DNA from: Alphaproteobacteria bacterium
GTDB taxonomy: Bacteria; Pseudomonadota; Alphaproteobacteria; Caulobacterales; Caulobacteraceae
Assembly (NCBI GenBank): GCA_018826515.1
Contig: JAHKAM010000078.1
Coordinates: 1-53,016, forward strand
Direction of reading: 5' to 3'
Length of the DNA: 53,016 bases
Shown one piece after another: positions 27,972-35,678 of this stretch. The notes beneath the pieces were generated by a model. The model had not been told where the DNA came from and searched no databases. It was given only the letters and a program-made list of their open reading frames with translations. The position numbers and the translations under genes are program-made. Position 1 is the stretch's first letter, and each line of letters starts with the position of its first letter.

Positions 27972-29357
27972 CTACGCCTTTGGCTTGGCCGCCCCCTTCG
28001 TCGCCCGCTCCACCACGGCCTTGCCGGTGTCGGTCTGGGCCAGCCCCTCCAGCATGGCGCCGAGGGCCTGGCCGCCCCGGGCGCTGAACACGTCGGTGAT
28101 GCTGTTCATGCCCGCGGGCACGTCGCCGCCCGTCACGATCACCTTGATGTCGGCGTCGCTCAGGGCCTGGGCCTGGGCCACGCCCACGGTCTGCCCGGCC
28201 TTGATCTGCTCCACGCGCACCAGATAGCTCTGGTAGCCGTCGTTGCCGCCGATCTCACGGGCCAGTTCGATCTGGGTCGTGACCGGCGCCAGCAGCAGCA
28301 GCCGCTCGGCCTCGGCGCGGCTCTGGCCCTGGGCCAGCAGGCCTTCGGCGTCGAGCTTCTGCTGCGCCAGGGTGCCCTGGGCGACCAGCTCCAGCCGCTG
28401 ACGCTCCGCCTCGGCGGCGATGACCTGCTGCTGGCGCTGCCCCTCGGCCCGGATGACCGTGACCTCGCGCTCCTGCGCGGCCTGGACCTCGGCGACCCCC
28501 TTGGCGATGTCGGCGGCGCGCGTATCGGCGACCAGCTTCACATCCATCTCGCGCTCGGTGGTCACCTTCTGCGCGACCAGCACCTCCTGCTCGGCGACCT
28601 GTTTGGCGATGCCGACCTGCTTCTCCTGTTCGGCCGTGCGCATGCCGACCTGCTGCAGGGCGTCCTGCTGGTTGACCTCGACGATGCGTTCGGCCTCGAT
28701 CTCCTTGGTCCGGGCCATCTGGCTGTTCATCGCCACGGCCTCGCGGCTCTCGCGGTCGATGCGGGACTTCTCCTTGGCCATGATGTTGGCGATGACCTGG
28801 GAGTTGGCGCTGTCGCGGATGTCCATGAACTCGATGTTCTTGACCGTTTCGACGCCCCAGGCCTGAAGCTGGTTGTCCACCTGGGCGGTGAAGGCCTCGG
28901 CCAGGGTGGACCGGGCCTCGAGGATGTCCTCCAGCTTGTGGGTGGCCAGCACGTTGCGGACGGCGCCCTGCAGGATGCCCGACAGCTGGTGCTGCAGCTC
29001 GTCGAAATTGGCGACCTTCTCCGCCGCCGTGTCCGACTTGGCGATCCGCATGAAGGCCTGGACGTCGACGCGGAACGGCAGGCGTCCGGTGTCGTAGGCC
29101 TCATAGTCCTTCAGGTTCACGTCAAAGATGGAGACCGGGAATTTGGTCACCAGCACGCCGATCCGGGGCAGGAAGGCCGGCCATTCGTAGAAGACGTTGC
29201 CGGCGTCCTGACTGGCGCCGTAGCTGACGCGGGACCGTCCGCGCTGGACGATGTGGACCTCGTTGGTCGGGACCACCCGGCGCAGTACCAGCGCAATGAG
29301 GAATCCAATGGCGAAGACGCCGAGCGCGACGGCGCCGGCAACGAAATAGATGGTCAT
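27972..29357 (-). CDS. SPFH/band 7 (flotillin-like) membrane protein
   Basis: A 461-residue flotillin-like protein; start ATG 29357 (MTIYFVAGAVALGVFAIGFLIALVLRRVV) behind a GGGGGA tract, chosen because the frame upstream would add a charged non-family leader. One N-terminal membrane segment (about 4-22), then the SPFH domain (VPTNEVHIVQRGRSRVSYG ... VETVKNIEFMDIRDSAN) to about residue 180, then a long Ala/Glu/Gln coiled coil (RIDRESREAVAMNSQMARTKEIEAERIVEVNQ...) and a C-terminal oligomerisation part. Flotillins scaffold membrane microdomains and stress signalling complexes. No NfeD-like partner is adjacent, unlike many SPFH genes. Confidence 0.9.
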   Translation of the reverse strand: MTIYFVAGAVALGVFAIGFLIALVLRRVVPTNEVHIVQRGRSRVSYGASQDAGNVFYEWPAFLPRIGVLVTKFPVSIFDVNLKDYEAYDTGRLPFRVDVQAFMRIAKSDTAAEKVANFDELQHQLSGILQGAVRNVLATHKLEDILEARSTLAEAFTAQVDNQLQAWGVETVKNIEFMDIRDSANSQVIANIMAKEKSRIDRESREAVAMNSQMARTKEIEAERIVEVNQQDALQQVGMRTAEQEKQVGIAKQVAEQEVLVAQKVTTEREMDVKLVADTRAADIAKGVAEVQAAQEREVTVIRAEGQRQQQVIAAEAERQRLELVAQGTLAQQKLDAEGLLAQGQSRAEAERLLLLAPVTTQIELAREIGGNDGYQSYLVRVEQIKAGQTVGVAQAQALSDADIKVIVTGGDVPAGMNSITDVFSARGGQALGAMLEGLAQTDTGKAVVERATKGAAKPKA

Positions 29358-29499
29358 GAGGTCCCCCGATACGCGCCGGACTATGTCCAGAAATCCCGGG
29401 CGCCGCAACGAAAACGGGAAAGCGCGCGCCCGTCTTCCCAAGGTTTGACGGCAGGGGCGGGCCGGCGCCCGGGGCGGCCGTTGCGAAGGGCGGGCAAAG

Positions 29500-29529
29500 G
29501 TGTCTTCCCGCCCCGTGTCTTCCCGCCCC
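29500..29529. repeat. 15-bp exact tandem duplication
   Basis: GTGTCTTCCCGCCCC occurs twice head to tail (29500-29514 and 29515-29529) in the spacer upstream of the SPFH gene. A related CGAAGGGCGGGCAAAG (partly its reverse complement) lies just before it and could pair. Confidence 0.85.
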
Positions 29530-29803
29530 TTGCGGACCGGGAAACGCGACTTTCGCCCCTCCGTCGCGCGCCATCATCGCCCCGGAACCGGCCCGACGAC
29601 CGTTTCTGACGCAGGCGCGTGCAATATGGCGAAAGGCCCGCCGGGCCGGGGTCTTTGACATTGCAGGAACGCTCGCGGCCACCGCACAGGGGCCGACGAA
29701 CCGTCCTCCGCCGACCCGGCCGGTCCGGCCGGAGTCGCCGCCGCATTTTTTCGCGGGACGACGATACTCTCTGCCCTTGAACCGCGGTCGCGCTTTCCAG
29801 AAT

Positions 29804-29939
29804 TCCGCTTATCCCCGCGAAAGCGGGGACCCAGTCCTGTCCAGCGTGACGTCGGCGTTTGTGGACGAGCGTTCGAGGGTCACAGGAACCGCTGCATCTC
29901 CCAAAGAACTGGGTCCCCGCTTTCGCGGGGATGAGCGGA
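29804..29939. repeat. Inverted-repeat element with nested hairpins (REP/MITE-like)
   Basis: The 32-bp arms 29804-29835 and 29908-29939 are reverse complements with one mismatch. Each arm is itself a hairpin (CCCCGC-GAAA-GCGGGG) followed by ACCCAGT. The 72-bp middle has inner complementarity (CCTGT/ACAGG and GTGAC/GTCAC), so the whole can fold into one long structure. There is no coding capacity; it resembles the palindromic intergenic repeats of alphaproteobacterial genomes (from memory). Confidence 0.85.
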
Positions 29940-29967
29940 TCAGAGGACTGCCTTGGGGAAGCGGAGC

Positions 29968-30771
29968 CTACCCGCGCAGCACCTTCAGCAACTGCGGATG
30001 CAGCTCCGAATTGGTCGCCAGGATCTGCGCGCCTGTCTCCGGCCGGCCCTCGCCGTCGATGGTGGTGACCACGCCGCCGGCCTCGGTGACGAACAGGATC
30101 CCCGCCGCCACGTCCCAGGGCTTCAGATTGCGCTCGTAATAGGCGTCGTACCGCCCGGCCGCGACCCAGGCGAAGTCCAGCGCGGCCGAGCCCAGGCGGC
30201 GGATGCCGGCGACGCGCTGGCCGATGGCGTGGATGTCCTTGATGGCCTGGGCGTGGCCCGTCTTGCCGATGAAGGGCAGGCCGGTGGCGATCAGGCTCTC
30301 GGACAGGTCCCGGCGGCCCGCGACGCGGATGCGCTGGTCGTTCAGATAGCAGCCCTTGCCCTTCTCGGCCCAGAACAGCTCGTTCATCACGGGGTTGTAG
30401 GTCACCCCGGCCACGATCTCGGTCGATCCGTCCGGCGCGGTGCGCTGCAGCCCCACCGTGATGGCGAAATGGGGCATGGCGTGCATGAAGTTGGTGGTGC
30501 CGTCGATCGGGTCGACGATCCACATGTGGGACTTGTCCGTCCCCTCCATCATGCCGCGCTCCTCGCCCAGGAAGCCGTAGCCGGGGCGGGCCTTCATCAG
30601 CAGTTCGTACAGCGTGTCCTCGGCGCGGATGTCGGCGGCGGTGACGAAGTCACCGGGCCCCTTGCGCGACACCTGCAGCTGGGCGACCTCGCCGAAGTCG
30701 CGCAGCATGGGCCGGGCGGTCTTGCGGACCGCGTCCAGCATGACGGTGACGAGGGCGGAAGCGAGGGCCAT
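29968..30771 (-). CDS. suhB: Inositol monophosphatase family protein (SuhB-like)
   Basis: A 267-residue Mg-dependent phosphatase of the inositol monophosphatase/SuhB family. The metal- and substrate-binding motifs are GFLGEERG (the G-E-E motif, about residues 66-73), WIVDPIDGTTNFMHAMPHFAITVGL (D-P-I-D-G-T) and the second signature KPWDVAAGILFVTEAGG (W-D-x-A-A-G) near residue 220. SuhB is also a factor in rRNA antitermination in some bacteria; that role is not testable here. It lies upstream of the inverted-repeat element and downstream of efp on the same strand, separated from efp by the heptad-repeat hairpin. All catalytic motifs are present. Confidence 0.93.
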   Translation of the reverse strand: MALASALVTVMLDAVRKTARPMLRDFGEVAQLQVSRKGPGDFVTAADIRAEDTLYELLMKARPGYGFLGEERGMMEGTDKSHMWIVDPIDGTTNFMHAMPHFAITVGLQRTAPDGSTEIVAGVTYNPVMNELFWAEKGKGCYLNDQRIRVAGRRDLSESLIATGLPFIGKTGHAQAIKDIHAIGQRVAGIRRLGSAALDFAWVAAGRYDAYYERNLKPWDVAAGILFVTEAGGVVTTIDGEGRPETGAQILATNSELHPQLLKVLRG

Positions 30772-30853
30772 GGGGGGATCTCCTGGTCCGCATGTCCTGA
30801 AAAGGCGCCAGGCCCGGAGATGCGGAGAAGTTCAACGGCCCCGGATGGAGCCG

Positions 30854-30885
30854 AGTGGTTAGTGGCTAGTGGTTAGTGATTAGTG
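30854..30885. repeat. Heptad tandem array, left arm
   Basis: Four and a half copies of a 7-bp unit AGTGRYT (AGTGGTT, AGTGGCT, AGTGGTT, AGTGATT, AGTG). Its units are complementary to the right array at 30920-30961, making a large stem with about 34 bp between arms; the loop contains a further GGTTC-AA-GAACC hairpin (30906-30917). Confidence 0.9.
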
Positions 30886-30919
30886 TCGTTGGCCTACCAG
30901 CCGCTGGTTCAAGAACCGT

Positions 30920-30961
30920 AGCCACTAGCCACTAGCCACTAACCACTAATCACTAATCACT
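30920..30961. repeat. Heptad tandem array, right arm, touching the efp stop codon
   Basis: Six perfect-length 7-bp units: AGCCACT three times, AACCACT once, AATCACT twice. They are the reverse complement of AGTGGCT/AGTGGTT/AGTGATT in the left array. The last unit overlaps the efp stop codon (TAG read on the minus strand, 30962-30960), so efp transcripts run straight into the structure, which could act as a 3' end stabiliser or terminator. Confidence 0.9.
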
Positions 30962-31529
30962 ATTCAGCGCGGCGGACGTACTCGCCCGTCGTCGTATCCA
31001 CGACGATCCGCTCGCCCACGCCCATATAGGGCGGGATCATGATGCGGACGCCGTTGTTGGCGATGGCGGGCTTGTAGGAGGACGAGGCGGTCTGGCCCTT
31101 CACCGTGGGCTCGGTCTCGACGACTTCCAGCGTGACCTGGTCGGGCAGGGACAGGCCGATGGGCCGATCCTCATGCATCTCGATGACCACCTTCATCCCG
31201 TCCTGCAGATAGGCGACGCGGTCCTCGCCGACCCAGTCCTTCTGCAGCTCGGTCTGTTCGTAGGTGGCGTCGTCCATGAACACCAGGGCGTCGCCCTGCT
31301 CGTACAGATAGGAGAACTCCTTCTGCTCCAGCGTGACGCGCTCGACCTTGTCTTCCGACCGGAAACGCTCGCTCAGCTTGTTGCCGGTCTCGAGGTTCTT
31401 GGCCTCGATGTTGGCGAAGGCGCCGCCCTTGCCCGGCTTGACGTGGCTGGCCTTGGTCACGACCCACAGGCCCTTGTTGTGCTCAAGGACCATGCCGGGC
31501 TTGATGTTGTTGCCGTTGATCTTCGCCAT
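30960..31529 (-). CDS. efp: Translation elongation factor P
   Basis: A 189-residue, three-domain beta protein that rescues ribosomes stalled at polyproline, relevant here because several genes nearby encode proline-rich proteins. The N-terminal KOW-like domain has the loop [11 protein letters not shown] with the lysine at position 34, the site lysylated by EpmA in E. coli; no modification gene is visible in the window. Domain II/III follow ([67 protein letters not shown]). The length matches E. coli EF-P (188). The stop codon lies inside the heptad repeat. TspO-like, bfr, bfd and thiE lie to its right. Confidence 0.97.
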   Translation of the reverse strand: MAKINGNNIKPGMVLEHNKGLWVVTKASHVKPGKGGAFANIEAKNLETGNKLSERFRSEDKVERVTLEQKEFSYLYEQGDALVFMDDATYEQTELQKDWVGEDRVAYLQDGMKVVIEMHEDRPIGLSLPDQVTLEVVETEPTVKGQTASSSYKPAIANNGVRIMIPPYMGVGERIVVDTTTGEYVRRAE

Positions 31530-31624
31530 GGGTGTCTCGGAAGGGATTGGGCGCAGCCTGCGATGGCGCGCGAACGGGCGCAGTCCCTAGAGGAAGCCGG
31601 GCCTCACGGCAAGGCGCGGGCCCC

Positions 31625-32167
31625 TCAGTGAACGGTCGCTTCTTCCGCCTTGTCCTCGACCCTGTTCGCGATCCGGACGCCGCCGCCGAGGGGCGAGGCC
31701 ATCTTGCCGGCGCGGGCGTCGATCTTGCGGGCCTCGTGGGCGAAGGCCGCCGCCATCCCCGCCGACGACATGGCCGCGGCGATCTGCAGCCCCCGGCTCG
31801 CCGGACGCAGGGCGATCCACACGGCGTTCAGCGCCTGGGCCCCGGCCCACAGCCCCATCGCCACCGTCCGCTCCCGCGCCCGCGGCGCGTTCCACACCCG
31901 CACCGCCGACAGGGTGGTGACCGAGAAGACGGCCGGCAGGATCAGGCTCAGCGGCCCGCGCGGCCGCTCCGTGACGGGCGAGTGATCGTCGCCAGGCCGG
32001 TCGCGCGTCGGGGCCAGGGTCCGGGTTGCGAACACGGTCGCCGCCAGCGCGAAGCCCACCGTCACAGCGACGCCGATCATCACATGGCCCGGATTCCGGC
32101 CCTCGGCGTTCAGAAAGCCGGTGGCGGCGTCGCGCGCATCGTCCAGGCGGTCGTCGATCGAGGTCAT
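31625..32167 (-). CDS. Membrane protein, TspO/MBR-like
   Basis: A 180-residue protein with about four or five hydrophobic segments. The central part recalls TspO/MBR proteins: SLILPAVFSVTTLSAVRVWNAP, then RTVAMGLWAGAQALNAVWIALRP and LQIAAAMSSAGMAAAFAHEA; A-L-N-A-x-W and R-V-W are in the expected order. The tryptophan content is low for the family and the first ~50 residues are different, so the assignment is tentative. TspO proteins bind tetrapyrroles and influence heme or porphyrin handling, which would fit the adjacent bacterioferritin gene. It follows bfr by 43 bp on the same strand. Confidence 0.5.
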   Translation of the reverse strand: MTSIDDRLDDARDAATGFLNAEGRNPGHVMIGVAVTVGFALAATVFATRTLAPTRDRPGDDHSPVTERPRGPLSLILPAVFSVTTLSAVRVWNAPRARERTVAMGLWAGAQALNAVWIALRPASRGLQIAAAMSSAGMAAAFAHEARKIDARAGKMASPLGGGVRIANRVEDKAEEATVH

Positions 32168-32210
32168 GCCATCTCCCTTCAGTCGGGAACGGAATGACCG
32201 GGCCCGGCGG

Positions 32211-32711
32211 TCAGTTCCCCGTGGCGCTCTTGTCCGGGGCGATCTCGGTCATGGCCGACTGCAGATAGTTCTGCTCGCCCAGCTGTTCGATCAGCTTGTG
32301 CTGGGCCTCGAGGAAGTCGATGTGCTCCTCGGTGTCGTTGAGGATGCGCATCAGCAGGTCGCGGCTGACGAAGTCCTTGGCGGCCTCGCACTGGGCCACG
32401 CCGGCGATCACCGTGTCGCGCCCGCCCAGCTCCAGCTGCAGGTCGGCCCCGAGGCATTCGAAGGCGGTCTCGCCGATCTTCAGCTTGTGCAGGTCCTGCA
32501 GGTTGGGCAGGCCGTCGAGGAACAGCACCCGCTTGATCAGCATGTCGGCGTGTTTCATCTCGCCGATCGATTCGTCGTAGATGATCTGGCCGAGGTGTTT
32601 CAGGCCCCAGCTCTCGAACATGCGCGCGTGCAGGAAATACTGGTTCACCGCCGTCAGTTCGTTGGTGAGCACCGCGTTGAGCGTGCGGATGATCGCGGGA
32701 TCGCCCTTCAT
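32211..32711 (-). CDS. bfr: Bacterioferritin
   Basis: A 166-residue heme-binding ferritin storing iron as a 24-mer. MKGDPAIIRTLNAVLTNELTAVNQYFLHARMF starts it, with the expected ferroxidase ligands E18, E51, H54, E94 and H130 and the heme ligand M52 (GEMKHAD). At the position of E. coli E127 this protein has Thr (LNDTEEH), so one ferroxidase ligand is not conserved. The gene is leftward, bfd lying upstream on the same strand (162-bp gap) with Fur-box-like and palindromic sites between. It is a normal length. The Thr substitution may also occur in other alphaproteobacterial bacterioferritins. Confidence 0.96.
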   Translation of the reverse strand: MKGDPAIIRTLNAVLTNELTAVNQYFLHARMFESWGLKHLGQIIYDESIGEMKHADMLIKRVLFLDGLPNLQDLHKLKIGETAFECLGADLQLELGGRDTVIAGVAQCEAAKDFVSRDLLMRILNDTEEHIDFLEAQHKLIEQLGEQNYLQSAMTEIAPDKSATGN

Positions 32712-32801
32712 CGTGTTACTTTCCGTCAGCGGCCCGGCGGTCGATCCGACCGTCGTGATTCACCGGCTGTGAACGCCTGTTTTAACACGCCAGACGCCGT
32801 T

Positions 32802-32819
32802 GTGTTCATATGCGAACAC
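32802..32819. promoter_or_regulatory. Perfect inverted repeat in the bfr upstream region
   Basis: GTGTTC-N6-GAACAC, with spacer ATATGC, 90 bp upstream of the bfr start and within the bfd-bfr gap. A candidate operator for an unknown regulator; it does not fit the Fur-like 15-mers nearby nor the GTTC-N7-GTTC LexA box of Caulobacter. Confidence 0.55.
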
Positions 32820-32837
32820 TTCTCACCACATTGAAAA

Positions 32838-32852
32838 TGCGAATGAATCTCC
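32838..32852. promoter_or_regulatory. Weak Fur-box-like sequence upstream of bfr
   Basis: TGCGAATGAATCTCC keeps the TGCGAAT half of the three stronger 15-mers (33081, 33118, 39708), with a diverged second half. It is embedded in the bfd-bfr gap about 130 bp before bfr, where iron control would be expected. Confidence 0.35.
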
Positions 32853-32872
32853 CGTGACGACGGGGGAGGGCC

Positions 32873-33058
32873 CTATTCGGCCGCCATGGCGAAGGATTCG
32901 CGGGTTTCCTGAATCATTTCGCGCATTTCGCAAACGCATTTGGCGCACTGGGCCGCGCACTGGTTGCGGGCGAAGACGTCGCGCGGGCGCGTCGCGCCGG
33001 CCTCGATGGCGGCGGCGACATCACGCTTGCGAAGACCGTTGCAGTTGCAGACGTACAC
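32873..33058 (-). CDS. bfd: Bacterioferritin-associated ferredoxin
   Basis: A 61-residue [2Fe-2S] ferredoxin that reduces ferric iron stored in bacterioferritin so that it can be released. GTG start at 33058 gives (M)[13 protein letters not shown]; the longer frame to 33178 is not credible. Cysteines at 4, 6, 38 and 41 are exactly the cluster ligands of E. coli Bfd (C-N-C...C-A-K-C); additional cysteines at 34 and 43 flank them. It is upstream of bfr on the same strand with 161 bp between, and two Fur-box-like sites lie just upstream, consistent with iron-starvation induction. Confidence 0.92.
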   Translation of the reverse strand: MYVCNCNGLRKRDVAAAIEAGATRPRDVFARNQCAAQCAKCVCEMREMIQETRESFAMAAE

Positions 33059-33079
33059 GGAAGGGTGGGACCCGACTGG

Positions 33080-33096
33080 TTGCGAATGGTTCGCTA
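33080..33096. promoter_or_regulatory. Fur-box-like site A upstream of bfd
   Basis: TTGCGAATGGTTCGCTA: a GCGAA-N3-TTCGC inverted repeat 22 bp upstream of the bfd start. It matches the sites at 33118 and 39708 at most of 15 positions, and the following TATAGCAGG parallels CAATAGCAGG after the 39708 site. Assignment to Fur is inferred from the iron gene context. Confidence 0.6.
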
Positions 33097-33117
33097 TAGC
33101 AGGCGCGGCCGGGCGAA

Positions 33118-33132
33118 TGCAAGTCGTTCGCA
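33118..33132. promoter_or_regulatory. Fur-box-like site B between bfd and thiE
   Basis: TGCAAGTCGTTCGCA differs by only one base from TGCGAGTCGTTCGCA at 39708-39722. Located between divergent bfd and thiE, 60 bp from the bfd start and 44 bp before thiE. Could act with site A or control thiE. Confidence 0.55.
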
Positions 33133-33176
33133 GGCCGCGTGTTGACGCCGGGCGCCAGCCGTCGCACTTCCCGCCC

Positions 33177-33836
33177 ATGTCCAGGACGCCTCCCGTTTCC
33201 GACCGCCCGCCCTGCCGGCTCTATCTGATCACCCCGCCGGCCATTCCCGACCTCGCCGCCTTCGCGCGCGATCTCGAGGCGGCGCTGGACGCCGGGGATG
33301 TGGCGGCGTTGCAGATCCGGCTCAAGGACGCCGACGATGCGGTCGTTCTGGCCGCCGTGGCAGCGCTGAAGCCCATCGCCCAGGCACGGGGCGTGGCGGT
33401 CATTCTCAACGATCGCGCCGACCTCGCCGCCCGCTCGGGCTGCGACGGCGTGCATCTGGGCCAGTCCGACGGCTCCGTCAGCGCCGCGCGCACCATGATG
33501 GGCCGGGACGCCATGATCGGCGTCACCTGCCATGACAGCCGCGAACTGGCCATGGACGCGGCCGAGGCCGGGGCGGACTATGTCGCCTTCGGCGCCTTCT
33601 TCCCGACGGAGACCAAGGCCACGCTCCACCGCCCCGACCCCGAAATCCTGACGATCTGGCAGGAGACGGTCGAAATCCCCTGCGTCGCCATCGGCGGAAT
33701 CACGGCCGCGAACGCCGGCGGCCTGGCGCGGGCCGGGGCCGATTTCGTGGCTGTGAGCGGAGCCGTCTGGGGCCACCCCGAAGGCCCCGCGGCGGCGGTT
33801 CTGGAGTTGTGTCGGGCGATTTCCACAACCTCTTGA
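33177..33836 (+). CDS. thiE: Thiamine-phosphate synthase (ThiE-like)
   Basis: A 219-residue TIM-barrel enzyme joining the HMP-pyrophosphate and thiazole-phosphate moieties into thiamine phosphate. The start is ATG 33177 ([21 protein letters not shown]); the frame is open further left but reads through the bfd promoter. Conserved parts are [10 protein letters not shown] (strand with the pyrophosphate-binding Arg/Lys), [58 protein letters not shown] and [12 protein letters not shown]. It lacks the QxR variant QLREK but keeps QIRLK. No other thiamine gene or TPP riboswitch is visible. It is divergent from bfd. Confidence 0.9.
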   Translation: MSRTPPVSDRPPCRLYLITPPAIPDLAAFARDLEAALDAGDVAALQIRLKDADDAVVLAAVAALKPIAQARGVAVILNDRADLAARSGCDGVHLGQSDGSVSAARTMMGRDAMIGVTCHDSRELAMDAAEAGADYVAFGAFFPTETKATLHRPDPEILTIWQETVEIPCVAIGGITAANAGGLARAGADFVAVSGAVWGHPEGPAAAVLELCRAISTTS

Positions 33837-33899
33837 CCTTCAGGGGATATTAGGAAGCCGGGCGCTAGATATCAGGCTGATTTACGCCGTCCGGACCTG

Positions 33900-35585
33900 A
33901 TGATGACCATGAGCCGCGCGCTCGACCCGCTTGAGCCCGTCGTCGGCTCCGAGGCTGCGGCGCCATCGATGGCGCGCGCCGCCGCGCGTCCGGCGGGCAT
34001 CGGCCAGCCCCTGGCGCCGATCTTCACCGCCATGGCTGTCATGGTTCTGGTTGTCGTGGCCCTCACCTTCGCCCGGTCAGCCGGGATGGTGGCGGCGCTC
34101 TGGGGCGCGGCGGGCGTGGCCGTCGCCGTCTGGCTGCGGACATCGCGCGGCCCGCTCTATGACCTGTCTTTCGGGGGGTTGATCGCCGCCGGGATCGCGG
34201 CCGGCAATCTGCTGGTCGGCAATTCCACCGAACTGACGATGATGTTCACCGTCGCCAACATGCTGGAAATCTACGCGGCCGTGATGCTGGCGCGGCGGTT
34301 CTCGCCGACCCTGAACCTGGCCTCGGTCCAGGGCGCCTGTCGCTTCCTGCTGGCGGCCGCCGTCATCGCGCCCATCCCCGCGGCGATCTTCGCCGCCGGC
34401 ATGCTCTGGTGGATGTCCGGCGCCGACTTCCTCGATTCCGTCCAGACCTGGTGGTTCGGCCATGCGCTCAGCATCGCCGTCCTGTCCAGCTTCGGCCTGG
34501 CCCTGACAAAGCGCGAGGTCGCCCGTTTTCGCGCGCCGGCGCGCGCCATCGAGGCGGTGGTTCTGCTGGGCGGGCTTTCGGTCCTGTCCTATGCCGTGTT
34601 TTCGCAGCAGCGGCTGCCCATCGGCTTCGTCACCATGCCGCTGCTGCTGCTGATCGCGGTGCGGCTGCGCATGCTGGGGATCACGGCGGCGCTGGTCATC
34701 ATCTCCATCCTGGCGGTCGGCGGCAGCATGCGGGGTTTCGGCCCCTACGCCGTGATGTTCGAGGGACCCGACCGGGCGATGATGGCCCAGCTGCTCGTCC
34801 TGTTCGGCTATATGCCCATCATGCTGGTCGCGGCCCTGCTGGAGGAACGCGACCGCTTCGCCGACCGCGCCCGGCTGGGACAGATCCGCGCCGAAAGGGC
34901 GTCCGAGGCCAAGTCGCGCCTGCTCGCCAACGTCGCCCATGAGATCAAGAGCCCTGTCGGCGGCGTTATCGGCATCGGCGAACTGTGGAAGGCCGGCCAG
35001 CTGGGCCCGGTGTCCGCCACCCAGGCCGAGATGGCCGACATGCTGGTCAAGACCGCCCGTCAGGTCGAAACCCTGGCCCACGACCTGCTGGATGTGGCCC
35101 GCGCCGAGTCCGGCGCGGTCAAGGTCGAGCTGCGCCCGACCGATGTGCCGGGCGTGCTCGAGGACGTGCGTCGCGCCACGGCCCTGCGTCCCGACGCCGA
35201 GGGCGTGCGGCTGGAGGTGATCAACGAAGGCGACGGCCTGGTGGCTCTGGCCGATTCCCAGCGCCTGACCCAGGTGATCGCCAACCTCGCTTCCAATGCG
35301 GTCAAATACGGCGGGGCCGGCGGCGTGGTCATCTTCCGGGCCTGCAAGATCCACGACGGCGTCCGCATCGAGGTCATCGACCGCGGCGGCGGCCTGTCGG
35401 TCGAGAAACAGACCCAGTTGTTCGAACCCTTCAACCGTCTGGGTCTCGAACGATCGGCCGTGGAAGGGCACGGCATTGGCCTCGCCCTGGCCAAGCGGCT
35501 CGTTGAACTGCAGGGCGGCTCCATCGGCGTGACCTCGGCGCCGGGCGAGGGCGCCACCTTCTGGGTCGAACTGCCGGCGGCCTGA
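33900..35585 (+). CDS. MASE1-type membrane sensor histidine kinase
   Basis: A 561-residue kinase. The N-terminal ~300 residues contain about eight hydrophobic segments with a MASE1-like sequence pattern (AVWLRTSRGPLYDLSFGGLIAAGIAAGNLL, ALSIAVLSSFGLALTKREVARFR). The HisKA domain follows: H-box NVAHEIKSPVGGVIGIGE, with the phosphorylated His at about residue 347. The ATPase has N box VIANLASNAVKYGG, D box VIDRGGGLS, and G boxes in GHGIGLALAKRLVELQGG. No PAS or receiver domain and no adjacent response regulator: an orphan. It lies 64 bp after thiE and 93 bp before cydA; a regulatory link to the oxidase is only suggestive. Confidence 0.87.
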   Translation: MMTMSRALDPLEPVVGSEAAAPSMARAAARPAGIGQPLAPIFTAMAVMVLVVVALTFARSAGMVAALWGAAGVAVAVWLRTSRGPLYDLSFGGLIAAGIAAGNLLVGNSTELTMMFTVANMLEIYAAVMLARRFSPTLNLASVQGACRFLLAAAVIAPIPAAIFAAGMLWWMSGADFLDSVQTWWFGHALSIAVLSSFGLALTKREVARFRAPARAIEAVVLLGGLSVLSYAVFSQQRLPIGFVTMPLLLLIAVRLRMLGITAALVIISILAVGGSMRGFGPYAVMFEGPDRAMMAQLLVLFGYMPIMLVAALLEERDRFADRARLGQIRAERASEAKSRLLANVAHEIKSPVGGVIGIGELWKAGQLGPVSATQAEMADMLVKTARQVETLAHDLLDVARAESGAVKVELRPTDVPGVLEDVRRATALRPDAEGVRLEVINEGDGLVALADSQRLTQVIANLASNAVKYGGAGGVVIFRACKIHDGVRIEVIDRGGGLSVEKQTQLFEPFNRLGLERSAVEGHGIGLALAKRLVELQGGSIGVTSAPGEGATFWVELPAA

Positions 35586-35678
35586 TCGCGACGTTCCGAC
35601 GCGCGGCGGATGGTGCATGGACACCGGCCGGACCTCGGCGCAAGACTCGCCCTTCAGACACCCTGAGGACGACGCCCC

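Larger units (their letters stand above)
29358..29967. other. 610-bp intergenic region without a credible gene
   Basis: Between the SPFH gene start and the suhB stop. It contains an exact 15-bp tandem repeat (29500-29529), a GGCCC-GCC-GGGCC mini-hairpin near 29634-29648 with AAA before and TCTTT after it, and a 136-bp inverted-repeat element (29804-29939). Open frames here are low-complexity shadows without a convincing start or composition. No RNA gene recognised. Confidence 0.7.

Noticed and set aside
30854..30961. CRISPR array or tRNA in the heptad repeats
   Set aside because: Units are only 7 bp, contiguous without spacers, and inverted relative to each other; no cloverleaf.
32802..32819. 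LexA box upstream of bfr
   Set aside because: Caulobacterales LexA uses GTTC-N7-GTTC direct repeats; this is an inverted GTTC/GAAC with a 6-bp spacer.
33059..33176. TPP riboswitch before thiE
   Set aside because: No CUGAGA or ACCUGA-type conserved core is seen; the region is better explained by Fur-like sites.
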